A stretch of 64,000 bases of DNA from an uncultured Porphyromonadaceae bacterium (GTDB taxonomy: Bacteria > Bacteroidota > Bacteroidia > Bacteroidales > Muribaculaceae): the NCBI GenBank assembly GCA_947178305.1, contig CAMWXV010000001.1, positions 1 through 64,000 on the forward strand, given 5' to 3'. Within the stretch, counting starts at the first letter, position 1; each line of letters opens with the position of its first letter. Position numbers and translations under genes: made by a program. Below the pieces are notes generated by a model. It was given only the letters and a program-made list of their open reading frames with translations, did not search any database and was not told the origin of the DNA. Below, in pieces: positions 26,931 to 36,682 of this stretch.

Positions 26931-29015
26931 CTATTCTTTTAATTTCAAATGAACTACAGCACCTGCAGTAGCATTACTGCCCGGTGATGGATACTGCCCG
27001 GCAACATAGCCGGTACCGGAAAATCTTGCATTATATCCGGCTTTTTCCAATTCCAATATAGCTTCGCGCACACCGAATCCGTGTACATCGGGCACACCTT
27101 TTTTCACCTTTTTGGGATTACGGAGCACATGATGCTGCGCTATATTAAGATTCTGCGCTATACAAGATTGGGAATGTTTATCGTGCGATGCATACATGGT
27201 GGGAGCCGATTTCTCGCCAGAACGGTAATTGGGACCGGGACCGAGCATTCCACGCGAATACATTTTCAATGCCACATTTTTAAGCACTTCTCCACTGGTG
27301 CTGGCAGCACCCATGGCATTCTGCTTTGGTGCTGCGGTAAGCACTATACATGAATACTTAGGCGCTTCAGCCGGAAAGAACCCGCAGAAAGCCAATCGCT
27401 TGCGTGAGGTATTGTAAGCACCGTTGTCTATCATGTAGCATGTTCCTGTTTTTCCAGCTATTGCCACACGTTTATCGCGCAATCTACGTCCGGTACCATG
27501 ATCGCCCCACACCACGGAGGTCAGCATGTTGCGTAACTTTTCGGCATTGGTCTCACTGCATATGCGTTGACGGATATATGTTACAGGAAACACAGTGTCA
27601 ATATCAGCACCAACCAATCCTGACACAAGTCGCGGACGCACATACTTGCCTCCATTGGCTATGGCATTGTAAACCGACAATGTATACAACGGCGGTATTT
27701 CGGTGGCATAACCGTAGCTTTGGCGCGACAAGGCTATACGACCTCCGCGATCGGACGGCACACTGTCAACTCTTGGCACACGCTCACCGGCTATACCGGT
27801 GTTCATAGGTTCAAGAAAACCAATCTCCTTAAGACGAGAATAGAATCCTCCCGGATGTGAATCATAACGACGAGTTATAATCTTGGCCATACCTATATTA
27901 GAGGAGCTTTCAATCACACCGCCCACAGTCACAGCATCCACGCCATGAGCATCGGTTATGGGACGTCCACCGGCATAGGCCCAGGAGCGTCCAGTCGGTA
28001 TCACCTCATTCACATTTGTCACTATTCCGTCTTCCAATGCAAGAAGCATGGATATAGTCTTCACCACCGAACCTGGCTCATATCCAAGCACAGCCCGGTT
28101 CATGCCCTCAATATATCCTGCGCCATCAGGGTTCTTCTCCAGATTGGATATAGCCTTGATGTCACCGGTTGGAACGTCCATCAGCACAGCCACACCCCAA
28201 TCGGCATTGCAGAATTCAAGCATTTTGTTCAATTCATTCTCCACTATATCCTGCATCTTAATGTCAATTGTGGTGCGGATATCAAAGCCGTTCACCGCCG
28301 GAGTGTCAACCCAATTGGTTATTTTACGTGTCAATGGCACTTTCTTTGCCACACCGGCTTTACCATAAAGCAATGAATCAAGAGCCTTTTCAAGTCCTGA
28401 TATACCGTGAACCTCTTTGTTTTCCTTTGTGGCGCCCACTCCTCCTATGCTTCGGCGAGCCATATCACCATAAGGGTTGATGCGTTTGAGAAATTTCTCA
28501 CGTATCATACCGGAACGCTTGCCCACGTTGAAAAAGGGGAAACGGGCTATCATATCACATTCGCTTTCACTAAGGTTGCTCATCACCTTATGGTGACGCG
28601 AACGCTTGTCATTTGGCTTGGACAACGGCTTCAATAAATGTGCCCTCCACTGCTTGGAATTTCGCACCGGAAAATATTTGGCCAAAGAGTCGGACAATGG
28701 TGCGATATATTTACGCAAGGTGTCTTCGGCAAACTTTTCAGCACGATAGTCTATACGCACTGTATAGAACCACAAACTTGTGGCAAGCACACTGCCGTCA
28801 GACGCAAGTATGTTGCCTCGCTCGGGCTGAATGGTTTCAGTACGAGACAATTCGGCCATGGCCTTTTTATTCCATTCCGGAGCTGAAATCACAGTGTTGT
28901 CTATCAGCTTATACACAATGGCGGCTGCCATCAAGAGTATAAAAATCAAGATGAACGCATAACGCAGCAATATGTTTTGTCGATTCTCTCTTTTCATAGC
29001 GAATGAATGGCTCAA
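26931..29015 (-). CDS. ftsI: Penicillin-binding transpeptidase (FtsI/PBP3-type) with C-terminal PASTA-like domain
   Basis: ESSSNIGMAKI (SxN), AGKTGTCYMI (KTG), N-terminal TM, C-terminal VPDVHGFGVREAILELEKAGYNARFSGTGYVAGQYPSPGS. Confidence 0.93.
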   Translation of the reverse strand: MSHSFAMKRENRQNILLRYAFILIFILLMAAAIVYKLIDNTVISAPEWNKKAMAELSRTETIQPERGNILASDGSVLATSLWFYTVRIDYRAEKFAEDTLRKYIAPLSDSLAKYFPVRNSKQWRAHLLKPLSKPNDKRSRHHKVMSNLSESECDMIARFPFFNVGKRSGMIREKFLKRINPYGDMARRSIGGVGATKENKEVHGISGLEKALDSLLYGKAGVAKKVPLTRKITNWVDTPAVNGFDIRTTIDIKMQDIVENELNKMLEFCNADWGVAVLMDVPTGDIKAISNLEKNPDGAGYIEGMNRAVLGYEPGSVVKTISMLLALEDGIVTNVNEVIPTGRSWAYAGGRPITDAHGVDAVTVGGVIESSSNIGMAKIITRRYDSHPGGFYSRLKEIGFLEPMNTGIAGERVPRVDSVPSDRGGRIALSRQSYGYATEIPPLYTLSVYNAIANGGKYVRPRLVSGLVGADIDTVFPVTYIRQRICSETNAEKLRNMLTSVVWGDHGTGRRLRDKRVAIAGKTGTCYMIDNGAYNTSRKRLAFCGFFPAEAPKYSCIVLTAAPKQNAMGAASTSGEVLKNVALKMYSRGMLGPGPNYRSGEKSAPTMYASHDKHSQSCIAQNLNIAQHHVLRNPKKVKKGVPDVHGFGVREAILELEKAGYNARFSGTGYVAGQYPSPGSNATAGAVVHLKLKE

Positions 29016-29018
29016 AGG

Positions 29019-29390
29019 TTAATTTTTGGTCTTACGTGTGTGTCCTTCAACTTCAAACGCCGGATCATCCTGAACCTGGAGACCCAGATTCAAAGAATCT
29101 ACAAGCTGCTGCATGGCCGACTCTCTCACTTTGCCCATATATTTACTGCGGGCACGGTTGCGCTCCGTTTTCATCACTTCCGACTGCGCTTTGTATCTCG
29201 CCACCTGTTCACGTTTGATTTTATTTGTGTAGTTCGACGATATATAGGCCATTAGGAATATCACAAGCAATGCAATAACAAGCCAGTTGCGAGCAAAAAA
29301 ATCACTCGACACAAGTCGTCCGTGGAACAATTTGCTCCAAAACGATATTTTTCGCTTGACTTGCTTTCTGTTTGAGGCTTTCCTTGCCAT
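29019..29390 (-). CDS. FtsL-like small bitopic protein
   Basis: 123 aa with one TM followed by a coiled-coil-like region, between rsmH and ftsI. Confidence 0.75.
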   Translation of the reverse strand: MARKASNRKQVKRKISFWSKLFHGRLVSSDFFARNWLVIALLVIFLMAYISSNYTNKIKREQVARYKAQSEVMKTERNRARSKYMGKVRESAMQQLVDSLNLGLQVQDDPAFEVEGHTRKTKN

Positions 29391-29422
29391 GCTTGAGATT
29401 GATATTTTTGATTTCTTTTTAT

Positions 29423-30334
29423 CTATAATTTTACCGCCACTCGCAGTTTGGCACTACGGGAACGAGGATTGTTGGCCACTTCCTCTTCAGACGGCACTAT
29501 GGGTTTGCTCCCAAGTGCCTTCAACGGAACATTCGTGCGTCCGAAAAAATCTTTTTCCACCTGACCGCGCACGTTTCCGCTACGCATGAAGTTCTTCACC
29601 AACCTATCTTCCAATGAGTGGTAAGTGATTATTGCCAATCGGCCACCCGGCTTAAGAAGTTCACAAGCCTGTTCAAGGAACTGCTCCAGCGCGGTAAGTT
29701 CTCCATTGACAGCTATGCGCAGAGCCTGAAACACCATGGCCAATTCTTTTTTCTCTTGGCGGGGATTGATCATGGGCTTGAGAAGATCCAACAATTCGCC
29801 CGTGGTGCGCACCGGCCTGCCGGCTTCACGAGCCTTGATTATCGCGGCGGCCATTCGGCGCGATTGCTTCAGTTCGCCATACAGATACAGCACATCGGCC
29901 AATTCGTCTTCACTTATAGAAGCAAGCAAATCCTCGGCTGTGCGGGCTGCATGACGGTTCATACGCATGTCAAGCGGTGCATCCTGACGAAATGAAAAAC
30001 CCCTCTCAGCAGCATCAAAGTGATGAAAAGACACTCCAAGGTCTCCCAAAACTCCATCCAAGCCTTCCACATCATAATAACGCATGAAATTGCGCAAGAA
30101 CCGGAAGTTGCTGTAAACCATAGTAAATCGCTCGTCTTTGGGTGCCCGGTTAACGGCCTCATCATCTTGGTCAAAAGAATACAAGTGACCCCGCTTATCC
30201 AAAAGATCCATAATAGCCTTTGAATGACCGCCCCCACCAAATGTGGCATCCACATACACCCCATCAGGGCGCACCTGAAGTGCGTCCAAAGTTTCAGGCA
30301 ACAAAGCCGGAATGTGGTAAACTTCTGTATTCAT
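29423..30334 (-). CDS. rsmH: 16S rRNA (cytosine1402-N4)-methyltransferase
   Basis: VDATFGGGGHSKAIMDLL, LGVSFHHFDAAERGFSFRQDAPLDMRM. Confidence 0.96.
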   Translation of the reverse strand: MNTEVYHIPALLPETLDALQVRPDGVYVDATFGGGGHSKAIMDLLDKRGHLYSFDQDDEAVNRAPKDERFTMVYSNFRFLRNFMRYYDVEGLDGVLGDLGVSFHHFDAAERGFSFRQDAPLDMRMNRHAARTAEDLLASISEDELADVLYLYGELKQSRRMAAAIIKAREAGRPVRTTGELLDLLKPMINPRQEKKELAMVFQALRIAVNGELTALEQFLEQACELLKPGGRLAIITYHSLEDRLVKNFMRSGNVRGQVEKDFFGRTNVPLKALGSKPIVPSEEEVANNPRSRSAKLRVAVKL

Positions 30335-30485
30335 AACCTATTGGTTCCCAAGATTTGACAAAGCAACATAATAAGACCGTAAAATTAGTTATTTTCACCG
30401 GTTATTTACAAACATAAACAGCAAAAAAATCCACCTTTAACACAACAAGTTATCAACACTGACACACGGCTCTAACAATCAACCA

Positions 30486-30522
30486 CAAACGCCTCGCATA
30501 AAAACCGTATGCGAGGCGTTTG
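30486..30522 (-). terminator. Hairpin terminator downstream of cobB
   Basis: CAAACGCCTCGCATA-AAAACCG-TATGCGAGGCGTTTG: perfect 15-bp stem. Confidence 0.7.
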
Positions 30523-30548
30523 CAATTGTAAATGAAAACAAGACACAA

Positions 30549-31247
30549 TCACCCTTGCGGGCGTAGAATCTCCACCAGTTTTCGCACCCCGTCGCTTGCT
30601 CCCATTCGCAACACTGTCACTCCTTCTGGCACCGGAGCCGGATGGGGATCAATATAATAAACAGGCACACCCTGACGCACATAATTCAACAATGCCGCCG
30701 CCGGATACACCACCAACGAGGTGCCTATAACCACAAACACATCAGCTTGTTCTACAAGGTCTACCGCATGTTCAAACATAGGCACAGCCTCTTGAAAAAA
30801 CACTATGTGAGGACGCACATTATCACCATATTCGTCAACAGTGTCAACTGTTGTTTCCAAATTATCCGAACCAAGTTCGTACACGCGTTCGGGATGGGCA
30901 ATTGAACGGATTTTCATCAACTCTCCATGCAGATGCAACACATTGCTGCTTCCGGCACGTTCATGCAGATTGTCCACATTCTGAGTCACCACATATGTAT
31001 CATACCACCGCTCCAATTCCACAAGAGCACGATGCCCCTCATTAGGCTCCACTTGCATCAGTTCGCGACGCCTGATATTGTAGAATTCATGAACGAGCTT
31101 GGGGTTGCGGGCAAATCCGTCAGCACTCGCCACGTCCATCACATTGTAATTGTCCCACAGACCGCCACTGTCACGGAATGTGCTCAGACCACTCTCCGCG
31201 CTCATACCCGCGCCAGTGGAAATCACCAATTTTGGTTTGCTAATCAT
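30549..31247 (-). CDS. cobB: Sir2 family NAD-dependent protein deacylase
   Basis: STGAGMSAESGLSTFRDSGGLW, VTQNVDNLHERAGSSNVLHLHGEL, VIGTSLVVYPAA. Confidence 0.94.
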   Translation of the reverse strand: MISKPKLVISTGAGMSAESGLSTFRDSGGLWDNYNVMDVASADGFARNPKLVHEFYNIRRRELMQVEPNEGHRALVELERWYDTYVVTQNVDNLHERAGSSNVLHLHGELMKIRSIAHPERVYELGSDNLETTVDTVDEYGDNVRPHIVFFQEAVPMFEHAVDLVEQADVFVVIGTSLVVYPAAALLNYVRQGVPVYYIDPHPAPVPEGVTVLRMGASDGVRKLVEILRPQG

Positions 31248-31287
31248 ATCAACGGTTCTTTTGTTACAAATATAAACATTTTATTAT

Positions 31288-31295
31288 TACATTTG
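31288..31295 (+). promoter_or_regulatory. -7 box 4 nt upstream of the glycosyltransferase ATG
   Basis: TACATTTG followed by TGGC and ATG at 31300. Confidence 0.55.
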
Positions 31296-31299
31296 TGGC

Positions 31300-32442
31300 A
31301 TGGAGCAGATGATTATAGGTTTTGACGCCAAACGCGCCGTGGCCAACAACACCGGCCTCGGCAACTACAGCCGTCTGGTAGTGGATGTGCTTTCCGAACT
31401 GTATCCCGACAACAGCTATCAGCTATATGCACCCAAAACAGCCTCTCCCGAACGGGTGGCAACTTTGCTGAATCGCAAAAATGTGAGCTTGATAGGCCCG
31501 GACAAGACTCTTTGGAAGTATGCATCGGCTCTATGGAGAGTACACCGGGGAATCACAAATCAACTGTCCCGCAACAACGTACAACTATTCCACGGACTGA
31601 GCAACGAGCTTCCTCTTGATATTTCCCGCATAGGAATACCATCTGTTGTCACCATCCACGACCTTATATTCCGGAAATGCCCCGATGGATACAAGTCAAT
31701 TGACCGCCAAATATACGACTACAAGTTTCGGCACGCCGCATTAAACGCCACCCGCATTATTGCAATAAGTGAATGTACCAAGCGCGACATAATGGATCTA
31801 TATCATATTCCGGAATCCAAAATATCTGTGGTATACCAGGGATGCAACCCTGTATTCACCCAGCCGATTGCGCCGCAACAACAAAATGAGGTAAAGCAAA
31901 AATTATCTCTGCCCGACACTTTTATTACCATGGTCGGTACTGTGGAGCCAAGAAAAAACCAACTGCTGGCAGTTCGCGCACTGCCGGCAATTTCCAAAGA
32001 TGTCCACCTTGTAATCATAGGACGTGGCCGAATGGGCTACGATGACATGATACGTCGCGAGATACGCCGTATGAATCTGGAGTCCCGGGTCACCATGATA
32101 CCATTCGTAGAGAGCCAATATCTTCCGGCCGTGTACTCACTTGCTGCAATAGCAGCATATCCATCACGCTACGAAGGATTCGGAATCCCTGTTATAGAAG
32201 CCATCAATTGCGGAACTCCTGTAGTAGCAGCCTCAGGATCATGTCTTGAAGAAGCCGGAGGCCCGGGAGCGCTATATGTCCATCCCGATTCGCCCGAAGA
32301 TTTCGCCAATGCTGTCTCACGCCTGCTAAACGACACGAAACTGCGAACAGACATGGCGACGGCCGGCAAGCAATGGGTCCAAAAATTCTCACGTACCAAC
32401 TTCGCCAACGGCATAATCAACGCTTATAAATCCGTATTATAA
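31300..32442 (+). CDS. Glycosyltransferase family 4 protein
   Basis: VGTVEPRKNQLLAVRALP, YPSRYEGFGIPVIEAINCGTPVVAAS. Confidence 0.92.
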   Translation: MEQMIIGFDAKRAVANNTGLGNYSRLVVDVLSELYPDNSYQLYAPKTASPERVATLLNRKNVSLIGPDKTLWKYASALWRVHRGITNQLSRNNVQLFHGLSNELPLDISRIGIPSVVTIHDLIFRKCPDGYKSIDRQIYDYKFRHAALNATRIIAISECTKRDIMDLYHIPESKISVVYQGCNPVFTQPIAPQQQNEVKQKLSLPDTFITMVGTVEPRKNQLLAVRALPAISKDVHLVIIGRGRMGYDDMIRREIRRMNLESRVTMIPFVESQYLPAVYSLAAIAAYPSRYEGFGIPVIEAINCGTPVVAASGSCLEEAGGPGALYVHPDSPEDFANAVSRLLNDTKLRTDMATAGKQWVQKFSRTNFANGIINAYKSVL

Positions 32443-32456
32443 AAATATAAAAAACA

Positions 32457-32486
32457 AATAAGCCGCAGTTCATTCTGCGGCTTATT
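32457..32486. terminator. Bidirectional terminator between convergent genes
   Basis: AATAAGCCGCAG-TTCATT-CTGCGGCTTATT: perfect 12-bp stem. Confidence 0.85.
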
Positions 32487-32512
32487 CTATTCATTTGATT
32501 TTTTCGTAATGA

Positions 32513-33412
32513 TTACTTGGAAGGATTAACATCCACAAGCTCCACTTCAAACACCAATGTGCTCATCGGGGGAATCTCGGGGCTGGGGCTGTTAACACCG
32601 TAAGCCAAATTACCGGGAATGTAAAGAATCATCTTAGAACCGGGGCTCATCATTTTCAAACCCTCCTTGAATCCGGGTACAACACCGTTCACGTTCATAC
32701 GCACAGGTTCTTCTCCGCTGGCATCAAACTGCTTGCCGTTAGTGAGCTTACCTACGTATTTCACCATCACAGTGTCACCATCCTTAGCTTTGGCACCGTT
32801 ACCATTAGCCAAAACCTTGTAGCTAAGACCTGATTCTGTGGTTTTAACCTCGGCATCAGAAGCTTTCACTTTTTCCATATAAGCCTTGTCGGCAGCTTCA
32901 ATGCTATCGCCCTGAACCTGCTTGGCCTGCTGCGCAGCCTGCTGACGAGCCTGATAGCGAGCCATAGCCTTGGCCTGAACGCTCTGCATCAAGGTCTGAT
33001 ATTCAGTCTGGATAGCCTGCTGCTGGTCAGCGCTAACACTGTCAAGCTTATAATATTCAGCAAAATTCTTGTAGAGAAGATCACGGTTCACCTGCACGCT
33101 GTCATTATTCATCTGCATGAGCTGCATAAGCATGTTCATACCTACGCTAACACCCTGAAGATAAGCCATATTGGCAGTATCAGCCAAAAGAATGGTTTTC
33201 AAGCCGGAAAGGAACTGATCCTTATCAAATTTGGCCTTGTCAGCCTCAGGCATAGACTTGAAGTCGGCACCGATGCTCATACCGATAGCCTTACCCATAG
33301 TTATGCCGAGAGAATCAGCTTCGGGAGTAGAAGCAGTGCTACCGCTCTCGGAGCACGAGGATGCACCGAACATAAGAGCGGCCACACCCATTACACCTAA
33401 AAATTTTTTCAT
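32513..33412 (-). CDS. FKBP-type peptidyl-prolyl isomerase, lipoprotein
   Basis: Lipobox ...MFGASSC; C-terminal FKBP domain (GDTVMVKYVGKLTNGKQFDAS...NLAYGVNSPSPEIPPMSTLVFEVELVDV). Confidence 0.93.
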   Translation of the reverse strand: MKKFLGVMGVAALMFGASSCSESGSTASTPEADSLGITMGKAIGMSIGADFKSMPEADKAKFDKDQFLSGLKTILLADTANMAYLQGVSVGMNMLMQLMQMNNDSVQVNRDLLYKNFAEYYKLDSVSADQQQAIQTEYQTLMQSVQAKAMARYQARQQAAQQAKQVQGDSIEAADKAYMEKVKASDAEVKTTESGLSYKVLANGNGAKAKDGDTVMVKYVGKLTNGKQFDASGEEPVRMNVNGVVPGFKEGLKMMSPGSKMILYIPGNLAYGVNSPSPEIPPMSTLVFEVELVDVNPSK

Positions 33413-33443
33413 AATGGATTATAAAATTTTATTTAATAATTTG

Positions 33444-34256
33444 TTATTCATTGAAAAACGCACGGAAATCCACATCAAACTGCAACGCACAGTTTCCAGG
33501 AATGGTTCCTGGAACTCCAATAGAACCATAAGCCAAATTGGATGGAATCCACATACGGTACGTGCCTCCGGGTTTCATATGCATCAAGCCCTCCCTGAAA
33601 CCGGGGATGACCCTGGTGAGCGACATGGTTTCGGGCATATCACGTGTGCCGTCAAAAATCTTTCCTCCGGGCAATTTGCCTGTATACATCAACTTCACAC
33701 TTGAATCGGCCTTTGGAAAGTTGCCATTACCTTCAGTCAATGTCTGTACATACACACCGTTAGGAGTCTTGACAATACCTGATATACCTGCCACGGAGTC
33801 CATCATGGCCTCGCTCATGAGAACCTCATCGCCACGATATGAGCGTCTGTACATCATCTGTTCCATATACTCATTACCATTGGCCGCTGTATACTGAGCC
33901 GGAGCTCCCGACAAAATCTTATCTATCTCTTCAACAAATTTAGTTCGGTCAATCTTCATTTGACCCATCTTTTCAATCTGTTGCAAGCGGCTATTGACCA
34001 ACACTCCTGATTCCAAACCACTGGAATAGGCGGCAGAACTATCAGCGGCGGCCAAAGCGGCTTTCAGTCCGGCTAAATAAGCATTCTTACTACTGTCATC
34101 GCCAACGGCACCACGCTTGACAAAATACTCGCTCCATACACCGGCCAAAGCAGCCGACACAGAATCACTTTCCCATGTGGTAAGCGGCGCTGCAGCATGT
34201 ACCTTCCCCACGCTTAACACCACAGCCACAAGCAGGATCAGTCTTTTAAACATCAA
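33444..34256 (-). CDS. FKBP-type peptidyl-prolyl isomerase, secreted
   Basis: Signal peptide ...VGKVHAAAP; VKLMYTGKLPGGKIFDGT...NLAYGSIGVPGTIPGNCALQFDVDF. Confidence 0.9.
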   Translation of the reverse strand: MMFKRLILLVAVVLSVGKVHAAAPLTTWESDSVSAALAGVWSEYFVKRGAVGDDSSKNAYLAGLKAALAAADSSAAYSSGLESGVLVNSRLQQIEKMGQMKIDRTKFVEEIDKILSGAPAQYTAANGNEYMEQMMYRRSYRGDEVLMSEAMMDSVAGISGIVKTPNGVYVQTLTEGNGNFPKADSSVKLMYTGKLPGGKIFDGTRDMPETMSLTRVIPGFREGLMHMKPGGTYRMWIPSNLAYGSIGVPGTIPGNCALQFDVDFRAFFNE

Positions 34257-34264
34257 GAATGAAT

Positions 34265-34891
34265 TTAAGCGGGAAACACTTTTATAAGCTCAACATCAAA
34301 TATCAATGTTGCATTAGGGCCTATCACACCGCCGGCACCATTGGGACCATAAGCCAAATTGCTGGGTATGAACAAACGCCATTTGGCTCCTTCTTTCATA
34401 AGCTGAAGTGCCTCAACCCATCCGGGTATCACCTGAGTAACACCGAATGTGGCAGGTTCACCACGCTCCACTGAACTATCAAACACAGTACCGTCAATCA
34501 ATTTACCGGTATAATGTACCATAACACGGTCTGTATCTTTGGGCTGCACACCGGCACCTTCTTCAAGCACCTCATACTGTAATCCACTGGCTGTGATTTT
34601 CACCTCAGGACGTTTGCCATTTTCATTGAGGAATGCTTCACCGGCAGCACTATTCACTTTACCCATCTCCTCGGCGGCAGCACGCTGACGCTCTTCCATA
34701 GCGGTAAAGAATTTCTGAATTTCAGCTTTGGCCTCATCATAACTCATCTTGGGTGTTTCACCGGAAAACACAGCGGCCACTCCATCGGCAAACTCTTTTA
34801 CATCTATTTTTTCTATGCCGCTTGAGCGGAAATTGTTGCCCATGCTAAGACCAAGGGCATAGCTAATACGGCCAAGTTCATTTGATTCCAT
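34265..34891 (-). CDS. FKBP-type peptidyl-prolyl isomerase, no signal peptide
   Basis: FKBP_N-like start (LGRISYALGLSMGNNFRSSG) plus FKBP domain (VMVHYTGKLIDGTVFDSS...NLAYGPNGAGGVIGPNATLIFDVELIKV). Confidence 0.94.
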   Translation of the reverse strand: MESNELGRISYALGLSMGNNFRSSGIEKIDVKEFADGVAAVFSGETPKMSYDEAKAEIQKFFTAMEERQRAAAEEMGKVNSAAGEAFLNENGKRPEVKITASGLQYEVLEEGAGVQPKDTDRVMVHYTGKLIDGTVFDSSVERGEPATFGVTQVIPGWVEALQLMKEGAKWRLFIPSNLAYGPNGAGGVIGPNATLIFDVELIKVFPA

Positions 34892-34945
34892 AAATTGTTA
34901 GATTTTTGTTTATTTGATTTCTTCACAAAAGTGTATAATCGGGCA

Positions 34946-34953
34946 CAAAGATA
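34946..34953 (-). promoter_or_regulatory. -7 box of the FKBP gene set
   Basis: TATCTTTG on the minus strand, 54 nt upstream of the first FKBP start. Confidence 0.5.
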
Positions 34954-35053
34954 GGTGAAATATCCACCTTGATAGCACATTTTTAATAAAAAATTATTAA
35001 ATACCTGATTATTACACACCTTTTGATTTTGTATATAACGCTACAGCATCAAT

Positions 35054-35983
35054 TTAGTTGCATCCGGACAACATTTCACGCACTTGTTTTTCGTCCTTGC
35101 GAAGTTGCGCCACAAGTTCATCTACACCATTGAACTTCTGCTCTTCACGCATTCGGCATATAAACTCCACGCATACTGGTTCGTCATACAGACATCCGGC
35201 ATAATCTATTATATGTGCCTCAATAGTAGAGCCCGACATACTCTCATTCACCGTTGGACGTACTCCTATATTAACCATCGCAGCCCTGCGCACCCCGTCA
35301 GGAGTAGTGACCCATGCAGCATACACGCCCGCTCCAGGCACGGCAAGTCGCGGACTCACAGGTTGTACATTAGCCGTTGGAAATCCGATTTTTCGTCCCA
35401 ATGCCTGACCATGCACCACAGTGCCATCCAATCTATAACAATAACCAAGCATCTCCGATGCACATTTCACTTGTCCAGATTCAAGAGCTTTACGAATAGA
35501 ACTGGAACTCAACGGCACTCCTTGATTCGTGGTCATCTCCGGTGCTTCAATTATGGTCATACCCATCTTTGCTCCTATGGCGCGGTATGCGTCTATTCCT
35601 TCCGCACGATCTCGCCCAAACCGGTTGTTAAACCCTACAACCATCGCCTCTACACCCCAGCGCTCATGAAGCATCTCCAAAAATTTTTCAGCACTCATCC
35701 GGCTCATCCTGTGGTTGAAGTTCAGCACCACCACATCGTCCACCCCGCTGTCGGCAAGCAATTCCAACTTGCGCTCAGGCGTGGTGAGCAGCTTCGGAGC
35801 CCTTTCTGGACATACTGTGGCAAGCGGATGCTCTCCAAACGTGATCACAGCAGGACTCAAATGCATCTTCCGGCCTTGCGCACACAGAAAATCAAGCAGA
35901 AACCTGTGTCCGGTATGAACACCGTCCATCATGCCCACCGATGCTATACGCCTCTTTTTGTTATCTTTACGGCGGATTATCAT
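35054..35983 (-). CDS. ribF: Bifunctional riboflavin kinase/FAD synthetase
   Basis: VGMMDGVHTGHRFLLDFL, SSSSIRKALESG, GRKIGFPTANV. Confidence 0.94.
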   Translation of the reverse strand: MIIRRKDNKKRRIASVGMMDGVHTGHRFLLDFLCAQGRKMHLSPAVITFGEHPLATVCPERAPKLLTTPERKLELLADSGVDDVVVLNFNHRMSRMSAEKFLEMLHERWGVEAMVVGFNNRFGRDRAEGIDAYRAIGAKMGMTIIEAPEMTTNQGVPLSSSSIRKALESGQVKCASEMLGYCYRLDGTVVHGQALGRKIGFPTANVQPVSPRLAVPGAGVYAAWVTTPDGVRRAAMVNIGVRPTVNESMSGSTIEAHIIDYAGCLYDEPVCVEFICRMREEQKFNGVDELVAQLRKDEKQVREMLSGCN

Positions 35984-36606
35984 CAGCTCAAATAGCCGCT
36001 GTTTTGAAGCAAAGAGTAAAATTCGTCACCAGGCTTCACAAGAATTGTATGGAAACCCAATTCGGCGGCAGCATCAAGATTGCGCTTGGAATCATCAAAG
36101 AACACTGTTTCCTCAGGTTTTATATTGAATTTCCGCTCCACAATCTCAAATATCCTTTTATCAGGCTTCATGCACCCTGCTTTATAGCTTCGCACCACAT
36201 CATCAAAATAATAGCTTACATCATGTCCTTGCTTGGCAAACTCATCGGCTATCTTCATTCGCCACATTATAGGATTGGTGTTGCTCAACATATACACATT
36301 GAACCGCTTGCGGAGCTCTGCCAACTCATCAAGCCGACGCTCCGGAATACCGATAAGAAACGCATTGAAAGCCTCATTTATCTTATCATCACTCACATCA
36401 GATCCGATTATTTTGCGAATACCGTCACAAAACTGCTGCTCATTCCATTCGCCATTTTCAATTTTGGCAAACGGGCCTTTCTGAGCATATTCGCCTAAAT
36501 ATTCATCAGCATTGGTCATCCCTATGGACTTCATTGCCTCTACACAGTTTTCGCGGCGTATATCCATAATCACGCCACCCAAGTCAAAAAGCAAATTCTT
36601 AATCAT
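35983..36606 (-). CDS. HAD family hydrolase
   Basis: NLLFDLGGVIMDI, MLSNTNP, KPDKRIFEIVE, VFFDDSKRNLDAAAELGF. Start moved to MIKNLLF. Confidence 0.92.
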   Translation of the reverse strand: MIKNLLFDLGGVIMDIRRENCVEAMKSIGMTNADEYLGEYAQKGPFAKIENGEWNEQQFCDGIRKIIGSDVSDDKINEAFNAFLIGIPERRLDELAELRKRFNVYMLSNTNPIMWRMKIADEFAKQGHDVSYYFDDVVRSYKAGCMKPDKRIFEIVERKFNIKPEETVFFDDSKRNLDAAAELGFHTILVKPGDEFYSLLQNSGYLS

Positions 36607-36610
36607 GCTG

Positions 36611-36618
36611 CAAAGATA
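36611..36618 (-). promoter_or_regulatory. -7 box 4 nt upstream of the HAD hydrolase ATG
   Basis: Minus-strand TATCTTTG followed by CAGC and ATG. Confidence 0.55.
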
Positions 36619-36670
36619 ACAGCTTCTCCACAATAATTAAAAATTTTCGTGCCGCATCCAAAATTCTCCG

Positions 36671-36678
36671 TACATTTG
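36671..36678 (+). promoter_or_regulatory. -7 box 4 nt upstream of the radical SAM ATG
   Basis: TACATTTG followed by CGGT and ATG at 36683. Confidence 0.6.
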
Positions 36679-36682
36679 CGGT

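Noticed and set aside
15253-30334. dcw cluster as a novel operon
   Set aside because: Gene content and order are those of a standard division/cell-wall cluster. Only the missing mraZ and the adjacent mobile element stand out.
35084-35995. 303-aa + strand ORF overlapping ribF
   Set aside because: Almost exactly antisense to RibF, whose motifs are unambiguous.
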